DNA of 64,000 nucleotides from Leishmania mexicana MHOM/GT/2001/U1103. Its lineage: Eukaryota; Euglenozoa; Kinetoplastea; Trypanosomatida; Trypanosomatidae. Shown here one piece after another: positions 35,001-46,186 of the stretch. Below the pieces are notes generated by a model. The model did not search any database and was not told where the DNA came from. It saw nothing but the letters and a program-made list of their open reading frames with translations. The stretch lies in assembly GCF_000234665.1 (NCBI RefSeq), contig NC_018336.1, positions 537,069-601,068 of the forward strand, given 5' to 3'. Each line of letters opens with the position of its first letter. The first letter of the stretch is position 1. The translations under genes and the position numbers were made by a program.

Positions 35001-36825
35001 ATTGTAGCAATCAACAATGTTGTGTGTATGCGCGTTGCCTGGCCCTTTCCAGTTTTACCGCGTGCGTGTAGTGACGGGGAGGACAGGGCTATGCAGGACT
35101 CGAACTGCGCCATGTCCGCTTCATTTTTTTCTTTTTTGTTCGTATGTACGTGTACGTTTACGAGATAAACTGTCCGGAGAGGGGAAGTGTGAGAGCGGTC
35201 TGTCTCACCGCTACAGGGCATGTAGAAGGCGAAACAAAAAAATGTTTTACGCGCACAGTGAGGAGTCGTTCTTCTGCGTATTTGGCAGTTGTCGTGTTGT
35301 CTTCCCTGCCCTCCTCCCCTTTCCCATGCTACTCCCTCCCTCCTTACTGTTTCAGATGTCTAGGCCACACACACGCTCCGCCCCCTCTACCGTTCGGACC
35401 CCACGCAAGTACCTCGAGGTGTTTTTCTTCGGCTTGCTTTGTTTTCTCTGCACACCTGTCCTCGTCACCATGTTGTTCACCAAAATGACATGAACACACA
35501 CATACACACGCTCATCTCCTTCCCCGCTCCTCTTGTGTGCCGCATCTCCCATGGTGGGAACGACGACTTGAGTACCAAGCAAAGAGTGAAGTTGACGGGG
35601 AGGGACGTGTGTCTGTGTCTGGGTGTGTGTGCAGAAAAGGGAGAGATGCACCAACTTACCTCGCTTTTGTTTGGTTTGTTTCTTCCCTCCTCGTCTTTTC
35701 CTTCGCTTTCCTCTCTTTTCTACTTTCCATCAAGAGGCTGCCTTTTTTTTTCTTCGCGCCACCCTCTCTCTTCATCCTCTGGTTTCTTCTCTTGCTTCCA
35801 TTGTTGTGGAGCTGCTTGGGAGCGCTTGACCCGCCCTCTCGCTCCCGCTCTTGTCATCTCCATCCCCCGCTTTTCGAGTGACTTTTCAATCGAAATGCGA
35901 CATTTCGTCGTTTACGTCCCGCCCACCCTCGCTCTTGCTCACCAGTTCAACCCCCCCCCGGGACCCTCCCCCCTTCTTCTCCCTTCTCGTCTGTATCTGA
36001 TTCCCGCGTCCTTCCACTTGTGCGCTACTGGATGGCGTTCTTTGTTCTAGCGTGGAGCCCCTTCCGCTGCCACTACCCGGTTTTCTCTCGTGTTCGTTAT
36101 TCTCTTTTTCGCTCCCTCTCCATTCTCTTTCCTTCCTACACACCTACATGCACCGCTGCCTTGCCCTCACCTTTACCGCTTTCTCAAGCTATCCCTCACC
36201 GGCCTCCGGCATGTCGCGCAGAAGGGCAGAAGACGCAGGAAAAAGGCAGTGGACGGTCAGAAAGAGAATGGCAACCAAATAATAATAATAAAATGAAGAG
36301 GTGCGGAAGGGAGCTCAAAGCGAAAAGTAAAACGGCTCCAAGCGCGCTTGCCCCACAACACAAAAAGAAAAGTTTACCAGACTGATTGGTGACAGCGTGT
36401 GAGCACATGAGAGACAGAGGCGAAGAAGCGTCAGTCTCTGTGTGACTGGTTGCCCGGATTAGTGGCCATAGCCCAAGGAAGGCTCTCACTACGTGGTTTA
36501 CGATGTGGATGGGTGTGTGTGTGGGAGGGGGGTATTTTGATCAATGAATAGAGCACGCGCAAAACAACAAAGTCTATCGAACCCCGAGCTCACTCATTCA
36601 CCTGGATCTCCACTTTTCGCTCTCTCGGCGCTCACCACCACTACCACCACTGTGCATGTATGCTTGACCTTTTTCCTCAAGGCTCACCTGTTCGCCAGCG
36701 CCTTTCTCTGCGTGAATTTTGTGTGCTTACTTTTGAGGTCACCTCGAATGCTCGTAGCTGGTTGATGTATGGCTTTTTTCTCGCTCACCGTTTCCCCATC
36801 TACAGTCTTTAGCTGTTCTTCGTTC

Positions 36826-36857
<32 letters not shown>

Positions 36858-36858
36858 C
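36826..36858. repeat. (TA)n(TG)n microsatellite
   Basis: Pure TA run switching to a pure TG run. Confidence 0.9.
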
Positions 36859-37291
36859 TTTTTTTTCTTCCCTTTCTCTCCGTATGTTTTTTTTTCTGTG
36901 GGAGGTGGGGGATGTGAGGCGCCGCTCTGTTAGCGAGAGATGAATAAAAAAAACGAAGGGGAAGAGAGCTAAGCTACTCCGCACGAAGGCACATGGAGTT
37001 GCGTGTAGGAGAAATACGTCTGCCTCTCCGCAAGCAATCGCTTTCCTGACACCTCTACGCTTTTCTCCCTCTCTTACGCACGCACTCATTCCCATTCTTA
37101 TGAGTGTGTACCCGGCGTCTCTGGGCTTTCCTTTCTCTCCCACACACACACACACACACCACTTCCACTGCTTGACTCTCCTCCTCTTCTTTTTCTTTTC
37201 TGTATTGTACTTTTCCATGTCTGCCCTGCCAATCTCATTTTTCCTCGTTTTCTCGCTCTCTGGTTTCATGTAATGCAAACTCGCGCGCGAA

Positions 37292-37357
37292 CGTGTGTGT
37301 ATATAGATGTGTATGTGTGGGTATATATATATATATATGTGTGTGTATGTGTGTGTT
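37292..37357. repeat. Compound TG/TA microsatellite
   Basis: TG, GTATATAGATG, GTGTGGG, then (TA)n and (TG)n again within 66 bases. Confidence 0.85.
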
Positions 37358-38600
37358 GTTTGTGCGCTCGCGTGTGTTTGTTTGCTCATCAGCACAGGTG
37401 CGTTCTGCTTGCCCTCGCTGAATGCAATGCACATTATTGAGCTTTAAAACGAGCAAACAGAAAAAGTAAAAAAAACTTTCAAAGGTGCACACAAGTCAGA
37501 AAAAATGGACGCTCGGGAAACAGGAGCGTACAAGTCACTGCGTGGATCAATCACAAGGAAAAGGAAGCACTCTATAGGAATCCTCCTTTTTGCTCCAGAA
37601 ATATGCCTTCTCCTGATCCCCTGGTGCTTCGGTATGGCGAAAGGACATTCGGCTAGTAGGACGGGGAGAGGAAGGTGTGTTTGCGCGCGTGTGTGTGTGT
37701 GTTTCTTTCAATGGCATCATCGCGGTGATTATTCTCTGAGAGCGTGTCCTCCAAGGACACTGCCTCTCGACTCTCTATGGCTGCACGTGAGCATACTGCT
37801 GTCCGTGAGCCGAGCCATAATAGGCAATCTATTCATGTCTGCGGGAGCGCGTCTTCGCGCATGTGTGTGCGCAAGAGCAACGTTGTCGGTCGCACAATTC
37901 TTCTCGCCCCTCCAACCGCTCTTTTCCTTACTCTCCGCAACGTGATGTTGGTATGTTTTTTTTTCTTGTTGCGTGAACACCGGCTTTTACTACAACCACT
38001 CCCACACCAGCACCCTTCATACTCTCATGCCACTGTCTCACAGCCGATACGCGCACCCCTCTCATCGATGTGCCTCTCGAACTGGAGTCGCAGGTCCCAC
38101 CTTTTTTTACCGGCGCCACTACTCTTCCACGCACCCGTGTGCAGTAGCTTCTCTCAAGGACGAACTGGCTGTCTTCGCCTCCGCCGACTCGACCGTTCTT
38201 CCTCGCAAGGCACTGCCGACCAAGCTCCGATTCGGCTGCATGCCCCTTCTAGGATCTATGTGACACATACGCCGTCGCAGACGGCACACCCTCGCACACT
38301 ACCAGGCAACGAGCGCGCGGTGGCATTCCTTTATTCTCTTGTGGATTGTATTCTTCCTTTTTGTTGTTGTTGCCCCGCCAGCTTTCCCCGCTGCTTCCCT
38401 CACCACAGATGGCGGGATAACACAAAACGTAAAGGGAGCGAATGTGGATCCGTGACAGCGACACGTGCCTACGCACTCCTTTTTTGTTTGTTTGGGAGGG
38501 GGGGCTCGCCACCGCACCACCACCTCTTCCCTTCCCTTCTCTGCGCTTAGTGTTGAGTTGTTGTCTTTTTTTTTGGTCACTAGTACCTCCTTGTGACCCC

Positions 38601-41594
38601 TGCGCTTGAGCTAATCTCCATCTCACAGCTACCGAGGAAAGCGAGAGGGAAGAGAGGCCGAGCACACGGGGGAAAAAAAAGGCGGCACAGCTTAACTTGA
38701 AGCCGCTCCGCGCTGCGCCTTCCTTGGGCCCCTTCTGAGGCGATGCGCAGCAACGACACCGACACACAAGGAGGTGTGCTTAACAAGCAGTCGCATTCAT
38801 ACCTGCATACGGAGCGAGTCGAAGTCTGACTGGGCAGCTCAAGCGGCGGGTGCAAAAAAAACCTAAGGAGCGCATATTAACGAGAAACTTTGTAGAGATG
38901 GCAATCACTCTCTCTTCTGCTTTTACATCAGTGGAGCGGACTGTGACGCTCTCAGGCAGCGAAAAGGGAAGAGGAAGAGGGAGTTACCACAGTCCGAGAA
39001 AAGAGGGCGGGCGGAAGCAGGTTGGCGAGCAAGAAAGCAGCCAGAAGCGGCCCTCCAACGCTGCTGGCGACCGCAACTCCACACACACACACACACACAC
39101 GTACCGTCTCCAGCCTTCTTTTACGAGCGTTTTGCATCGGTGTTTGTTTCTGTGTGCCTTCGTTGGGGCATTTTCTTTTTTTTATTTCTTAAACTGCTTC
39201 GTCCCTCAACCGCTACATGATCTCCTCTCTCGATCCTCCATGAGCCCTCGCGATCTTTGTACGGTTGCTTGAGCGGCTCCGTATTTGTGTGCATATGTGC
39301 GTCGGTTGTCTTCTTTTTCTGCCCAAGGAAGCGGCGCGACTTGGGATGGTTTTTTTTGTTTTGTTTTCACTCGAATCACTCCCTGCCGAGCTCCTTCCGC
39401 TCGCTTGTGTAGTGGTGCATAGGCTGCCTTTTGTGAATTGCTGTCGCACGCTCACGCAAGAGCACGTTCACACGCTTTCCCTCCCTCCCATCGCACACAC
39501 ACGCACACACACACAAACAAACCATCTCCTTGCTGGGCGTATTACACTCGTTCCTGCGAGCGTGCGTGCGTGTGTGGAGGGGAGGGGAGAGGAGGGGAGG
39601 GAGAAAGGATTTGAAGGTTTTTTTGTGCGTCTCTCTTCCTCTCTGCACAGACCCAATACGACAAGGTACGGATCGCAAGAAATAAACGAAAAATAAAACG
39701 GTAACAGCCATCCAGAGAATTTTGGGCGTAGCATGTCTGTTGCCTAGATCCGTGCAGCAGTGAACGTGTTGCATCTTGCTCCACAGACCCGGCTATTCGG
39801 CCACGGACTGCCTATAGCTGCACACCACTCCCAAGAAGAACTTCCACCCACATACCGCACTCGATGTGTCTGTCCTCATGGTTCTCCGCCTTGTTTGCAG
39901 AGTATCTACGTTTGCTGCACGGCAAAAATGTTACATGCGTGAGCATCCGGAGAGCACACTTCTCACGCGCACCACGGAACTCCCACTAGTCCCCTCTCCA
40001 CTCGACACATGAACTCTCTTTTCACGCTCCGCCTTCGTCCTTCCCTCCCTCTGCCTTCTGGTTCGCTGGTGTCCACAAACCGGCGTGCCGTCTTCGTTTT
40101 CTCGACCACCCTCATCCCAATGGTTGCCCCCACTCTTCCTTCGCCGTGGGTCTGCTGCTTGACTCGGCACCTTCACCGCCGGGGCATCAGCTCTTTCCGC
40201 CTTCCCCGTTTTCGCGAACTGCCTTTTCTACCCCTGCGTGAGGGGGAACTCATTCCACGTCACACTGTCTCCTTGTGTTTCTGTGTTCTCTGTTCATCAC
40301 TCGGCTGTGTGCCCGGTGCGCCCCTTTCAGTTTTTGTGATCCACCATCTCTTTCCCTCCGCCACTCGGGTTCGTTTCCCTCGGCCCTTCCTTTTTCGTGG
40401 TCGTACGCCTCTCCACCTGAGTGCTGCACTTGTCGTCGTCGTCTTCGTCGTCGTGTGCGTGTGTGTGCGTGCGTTCTGTTATTCTGCAAGCGTGGTGAGT
40501 GCTGACTATCTCCCCTTCTTCCTGATCTTCCTCTCTCGCTTCTTTCGCTTTTTGTTTTTCTGCAACCGTCTTTTTGGTCTAATACGCCGTGTTTTCCGGG
40601 GCCCGCCCACCCGCCGTCCCGCCGTCCCGCCCCCTTCTCGTCCTCTCTGCCTCTCGTCTGCTCTTCTCTTTCCTGATTATTTCCCTCGACAACCGCGTGA
40701 GTTCGCGCGTGTGAGCGAGTCTGTTCAGAGAAAAAAAAAACTGTCACCAGTGTTACTCCTCCTGCTCTCGCTTTCTTTCTCTCTTTCGTTGCTGTTGTCG
40801 CTCTCGAAGTCGCTAATCGCCTGGTCACCCATACAACTCCAGCTGCAGTACCTCCCTCTTTGTGGAGGGGTTGCTTGACAAATCGTGCCCTTCTCGATAT
40901 TTCGGCACCGCAGCACCTCTCCACCTCCGTGTCATCGTTGGGCGTGCTTGCGCGTGTTGTTGTTGTCTCCCTCGTGCTTCACCTGCATACGACAGTCAAC
41001 AAAAAAGGACTTATCTTTTTTCTTCCCTTCTCTGCCCCTCCCCCTCCCCTCCCCTCCCTCCCGCCTCTCTTCCCCTTTTTCTTTATATTCCAGCCCGTCT
41101 AATTTTCCGTTTCTCCCCCTGCCCCTCTCCCCACTTACTCTTCTGGTCTGATCGTGGCCTCTCCGTCTCTCTTTCCGTGCTGTGTGTGTGTGTGCGTGCG
41201 TGTTTCCTACAACCCCACCTCCATCATCCATCTCGCAAGCAAGAGCCAAAACAAAATAGTGGAAGCGACGGTACGTCTTACTTTTCCTTTGCGTGCTTGT
41301 TCGGACTCAGTTTGTTGCGGTCGTGGCCGTGGTGGTGGCTCAGTTTTTTTTTTTGATGCAGGTGCGTTCTATCAGCTCCACATTGTGTAAGCAACACCAC
41401 GCATATCAACTTCGCGTTTGCAAGCTCGTCTGTGCCAGATAAAGAGGTTTCGTCTGCTTCTCTCTTGCTGCTCTCACTCATTCTTTATTTCGCTGCCTCC
41501 CTCTGCTCGCCTCTTCTCTGTTCATCGTTTGTCGATTATAGCCATCCCGTGTTGTCCCTTTTCCGTGCTCCACCTGCGGCTCTCATCTTCCGGC

Positions 41595-41628
<34 letters not shown>

Positions 41629-42110
41629 ATGTTTTTCGTTTTTTTTTCGCTGCGGCTTGGCTCACTCTCCTCTCTTCTCAGTACTCGCACGTCCTCCGCA
41701 ACAGCTGGTGTACCTTTGTTTTCGTAGATTTTTTTTCGTATCTACGTGCTTGGCGAGTAAGACCGCGCTCTGCGCACACACACACTTACTCCCTTTTCTG
41801 TTTGTTTGCGCGCCATCTTCTCGGCAACTCTCCCTAGCCCCCTTCCCCTACTCGTGACGTCCTCCACGTCGTTCCTCTTTGCCCCCGTTTTCAGCCATCT
41901 CCCCCTCATCCCTGTGTGTGCCCTCCTGCCCACACGCGCGTATACCTGCACCTCACCATCCACCGCCATACACACAGGCGCGCTCCTCCCCCCTCCCCTC
42001 CCCTCATCACTTGTGGTCTCCTGTGCAACGGTTGATTGAGCGGCTTCACCTTCTTTTTTATTTTCGTTGATTTCCTTTTGTGGGTCTTGTCCTCGCCCTC
42101 CGTCTTTGGA
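38601..42110 (+). other. Gene desert between C and D, part 3
   Basis: About 3.5 kb of spacer without a supported gene. It holds (CA)n at 39079-39100, (GT)n at 41599-41627 and long CT tracts. A 289-codon frame at 40009-40878 and its neighbours are Leu/Phe/Ser/Pro-rich pyrimidine translations and were not accepted. Confidence 0.6.
41599..41627. repeat. (GT)n microsatellite
   Basis: About fourteen GT units, 560 bases upstream of gene D. Confidence 0.9.
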
Positions 42111-42132
42111 TTGACACACACTGAAACAAGAG
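42040..42132 (+). promoter_or_regulatory. Polypyrimidine tract and splice-acceptor candidate of gene D
   Basis: A CT/T-rich stretch (about 42047-42111) is followed by AGs at 42129-42130 and 42131-42132, which would leave a 5' UTR of about 60 bases. A second pyrimidine tract at about 42146-42178 lies directly before the ATG, but no AG falls between it and the start. Confidence 0.4.
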
Positions 42133-42190
42133 CCAAAGTCGCCTCGAGTACCCCTCCCCCTCCTTCCTTCTCCTCGCTGGTTTACTCCCC

Positions 42191-42577
42191 ATGACAGTCA
42201 ACAACAGCAACAACAACGGCGAGAGGCTGGGGAGTGGCACGGCTCGCCTGTTCGTTGGTCAGCTGAACTTTGACGCCACCGAGCATGATCTCCGCCAGAT
42301 CTTCTCCTTTTACGGCCACGTCATTCACACGAACGTGCTGCGCGATGCGGACGGCAAGAGCACCGGCAGCGGCTTCGTCACGTTTCGCGTCACAGACGAG
42401 GCGGACTTCGCCATCATGTCCATGCACGATCGTTACAACATGGGCCGGGAGAAGCCGCTGCAGGTATCCTACTGCCGCCGCAGCGAACGCATCTCACCGT
42501 TTGGGTACGAGCACGCAATGAAACTTCGGGAGAAGAACACCACGAACCCGCCACCACCGCAGCCGACGTCATCGTGA
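42191..42577 (+). CDS. Small single-RRM RNA-binding protein D
   Basis: This is a 128-residue protein, little more than one RRM. An Asn-rich leader of about 18 residues precedes RNP2 (LFVGQL, 20-25), and RNP1 is GSGFVTFR at 59-66. The loop before RNP1 is of ordinary size (RDADGKSTGS). It ends with QVSYCRRSERISPFGYEHA and a Pro/Thr tail. The post-RRM signature IS-x-FG-x-x-H is shared with A, B and C, so the four form one family. Expected function is mRNA binding in post-transcriptional control. Codons end mostly in G or C. The start is the first ATG after the acceptor candidate, and the stop is TGA at 42575-42577. Confidence 0.93.
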   Translation: MTVNNSNNNGERLGSGTARLFVGQLNFDATEHDLRQIFSFYGHVIHTNVLRDADGKSTGSGFVTFRVTDEADFAIMSMHDRYNMGREKPLQVSYCRRSERISPFGYEHAMKLREKNTTNPPPPQPTSS

Positions 42578-45500
42578 GCGCAGGACGCGTGCGAAGAAAG
42601 CGATACGCAACTGTAAGAATAGCAACAAAGGGCGAAAGGACAGGTGAACGGGTGCGGCGGAAGCAAAGAGGAACGCCAATATAGCGTGCCCACGCATTCG
42701 CTACGCTCGCAAAGCTGTCCAGGCAAGGATCGAGACTCTCGCGCTCGTGCAAGCGCCTGCAGTAGATGTGACGTCTTACCGTATGCCTTTCTATGTGCAT
42801 CTCCGGGTCGGCTGATGAACAGAAACACGTCTGGAGAGGGCGGATTTGAGCACTCTCTATCCCTTCACGTCTCTTCGAGAGCATGTGTGAGGGCCACACG
42901 CACCCACAAACACACATATCCTGAGTGAAGCCCTGTAGCACAGAACGAAGAGAACGTGAAGCCAAGCTGCGCATCAGCAGCCATGGAGAAAACCGCGGTG
43001 GCAGAAGTGCTGCTCTTGTGTGTGGGAGGAGGGGGGCGGGGGTATGTGCTGGAAAGTGAGCACTTTTAGCCCCCCTCTTTCTCTCTCGGCCCCAATGTGG
43101 TCGACTGTTGCGCCTCCTTATCTCTCTCTATTCTCTGCAGCTATCTCGCTTTCTTCTCTTTTCTGGGCTCGCTTTATCGCCTCAGTTGGAGTTTCGTGTG
43201 TGCCTTCCTCCCCCCACACACACACTCCTCTGTCCCCCCCCCTTCCGTCATTCACGTCGATCGCTCACATTTTCTTCCCTCGTGACCCTCGTTCGTCGAC
43301 GTGGTGGCGGTGGTGCGCTTCGTGGCCCTCTTTGTTCTCTTCCCTTCCTTTTGTTTTGTTTTGGTGTCCGCTTTTCACGAAAGGCCACGAGATTTGAGGC
43401 ACTGCATCCGCATGCGCGCCCTAGCAATAATGTAGCACGTGGGACTGAGCGAGGGAGGGTTTTCCTTTTCTTTGTTGTTCGATGCGTGTCCCGGTGTGTT
43501 TGTTCAATGTCGTGAAGGTATGGGGAGGGGGGTTAGGCTCACCTTTTGTTTTGTTTTGGCGTCTGCACAGCCAGCGTACAAGGCAGAGAGGTTGACGTCG
43601 GTCTTTTGGCTGTGTGTGAGCGTGTCGGTGGGTAACCCCCATGCACAGCCCAAAATAGAGCCCATCCTTTTTTTGTTTTCTACTTTTTCGCTTTCCTCTG
43701 AAGAAAAGGATTTCGTTTACACAGATGAAGGGCTGTTGCGCACATGTAGGCGTCTGCTTCTCTGCTTCCTTTTTGTTTTCTGCTGCTGCAGACGACCAGA
43801 AGAACGAGCACAGCCATCTTTTATCCGACCTCATCTGCCCATTCCCCCCCCCACCTCTTCACTCTCTCGCCTTTGATGCTCTCATCACCCATCACAACCA
43901 CCACGAATGCGCTTCGAAGTGTTGTCTTTTTCCTTTGGCCCCGCTCTTGGAGTCCTCCGTCCCCCTTATTGGGCAGCCACCCACACACGCACACGAGCAC
44001 GCGCACATACCCCTCTCTCCTCCCTCTTCTTTTTTCCTCCATTGGTGCAGGTTGAAGGCTGCCGCTGCACAGCAGTCAGCACTACTCTTGCCTCCTATCG
44101 TAAAGCCTCCTTTCATGCAATATGAACTCGGTACATGCCTCAGCTTCTGTGATTGTTCTTCTGCGGTGCATGAGTGTGCGTGTGTACTGCAGCGCCAACC
44201 GCCTTTTGGTAAGCCACTGCCAGACAGGCGCACACATCAATGGGCAAAGAGGTGAGGGATGAGAAAAGCTGCAGCGGCTCCACATGCAGAAGAACAGCGA
44301 CGCACAGAAAAACGACGCAACGGTGAGGTAGATGTGTGGGCAGCAAATTTCAAAAAAAAAGGAAGGAAACGACGAGTGCGCTGTAACGCCGCCTCTATAT
44401 ATACGTTTACGCGTGTCTCATAATATTGTATCCTGCTTTCAACTTCTCCAGCTGTGAACCGCTTTTCCGCTCCCCCCTTCCTTCTCCCTTCCCTCCCACC
44501 ACCACCACCATCTCCTCAACACTGTACACAAGACCCCATTTTTCTTCTGGTTGTTTTCGTTTTTTTTTCTGTGTGTGTGGGTGTGTATTAGTATTATTTT
44601 TACTCGTCAGCCCCCCCCCCCTCCCCCCGCTCCCTCTCCCCTTCTCTCTCTCTCGCCATACACACCTTACCCACCAAAGCCCGCAAGTGCAGCCTTCCTT
44701 TCTGTGTTTCACTTTTCGTCTTTGTCCTGCTTTGTTCCCCATCGCTGCTTCCTCGTCCTCGCCGTGCGGTCGTCCGCGTGCGAAGGAGACGACGGGGGGG
44801 AACGCGTGTATCGTGTAGGAACCTTGAATACGAGGAACACGCACGCATAAGCACGCGCGCGAAAGGGGAAAAAGGGGGACGGGAAAAGAAGAAGCACGCC
44901 TGTGGAGTAGCATCTGTGTGGCCCCACGGGTGTGTATGTGGTCTTTTGCCTTGCGTCACCCCTCACTGCGAAATACAAACCGCTTAGTTCTTTGTTGTTG
45001 TTTCTCTGTTTTTCGTTGCGTTTGGGATCTACCTTCTCTCTTTTTCTCTGACGTGCAACAGTACTGCACCAAAACCGTTGTTGTCGGTGATGGCCCGTGT
45101 GCATGACTGCGTCGGGAAGGCGTGTGCGTATGCCTTTATAAACCGATCCGAGAAGCGGATACCCGGGACGACGACGGCGAAGACAAAGCCACGTTCACGG
45201 AAGCGAAGTGGACGAGACAGTCAGAGAGCAAGAGGAAACGACAGGGACGACAGAGTGTGCAAAGTTGTGCGAGTGGAGGAGAGAGAGAAAGTTGATCCAG
45301 CCCACATGCGCATGCCTACTCCCTCTCTCCCTTTTTCGTCTCTACGCCCTGCTTCTGCTGTTACTTGCCTGCTAGCATGCTGTGACTATCGTTGTTTGCT
45401 GCTCTGATTTTCTCTCCCTTCTTCTCTGCCGCTGTCTCGGACTTTCCTCCTCTCTCGAGCGCGGTATCTTCCAGCCTCGCCGCACACGTTCAGGGACAAG

Positions 45501-46131
45501 GAGAGGCACGGACACACACACACATACCCACCTATGCACTAGCTCAGGCGATTTTTTGGGGGGAGGGAGAAGGTGAAGGCGTCGGAGGACGTACGGCTTC
45601 GCCGCTGGTCATGCCCCTTGCCCTCTCGATGGCCTGGCTCCATCAGTGGTCCCCTCCCTGTCTTCGTTCTGCTCTCCTGTCTTTTTTCGCTCGTTTTCCT
45701 GCCCCTTCATCTCCTCTCTCTCTCTCTCTCTGAGCTCTTGGACGGCACTTCACTCGAACATAGCAACACATGGACTCGTCTCCGTTCCTGCCATTTCGTC
45801 TATTTTTTTTTTTGATCTCTCTTGCTTGCCTCCTGCTTTTTTTTCTCGCTTCTTCTCCGTTGGCGTTATGTCCCAATGCTGCGGTCACCGCTGCTATCTA
45901 CGGTGTGTAATGAGTGTGTGTGGAACATGCTGGCGCTCTTCGTTGTGTGTACTTCCCCTATCCCTGTTTATGAGCACGTGTGCCTTAAACTCAAAACTCT
46001 CGTGTCCGTTGCTGAAGTTTGTGTGTTTGTGGATTTTTCTTTTTGGCAGCTCTGTATCTCTCTCCATCTCATTCACCTGCCAACGTCACTACGCATGCCC
46101 TCCCCCCTCCGCTCCGCACACTACCCTCTTA
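42578..46131 (+). other. Spacer downstream of gene D
   Basis: The first 450 bases are mixed-complexity 3' flank. The rest is CT-rich spacer with T runs and short CA/GT tracts. Open frames up to 176 codons show no domain. Nothing else is supported. Confidence 0.6.
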
Positions 46132-46160
46132 CACTTCTTTTTTATTTCTATTTAACGAAG
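46132..46160 (+). promoter_or_regulatory. Polypyrimidine tract and AG upstream of the decayed gene
   Basis: TTCTTTTTTATTTCTATTT followed by AACGAAG, with the AG at 46159-46160, 26 bases before the ATG at 46187. This spacing fits a trans-splice acceptor and supports the idea that a gene once began here. Confidence 0.35.
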
Positions 46161-46186
46161 CCGTCTCTGTGTCCATTGTGGCGCAT

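Larger units (their letters stand above)
30601..38600 (+). other. Gene desert between C and D, part 2
   Basis: About 8 kb of CT-rich spacer with scattered A-rich patches. TA/TG blocks lie at 36826-36858 and 37292-37357 and (CA)n near 37140-37159. The largest open frames (391 codons at 30471-31646, 323 codons at 33080-34051 and 268 codons at 37744-38550) have no domain and translate low-complexity sequence. Small mixed-complexity patches near 31540-31750 and 37900-38300 are too short and unbiased to call. Confidence 0.6.
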
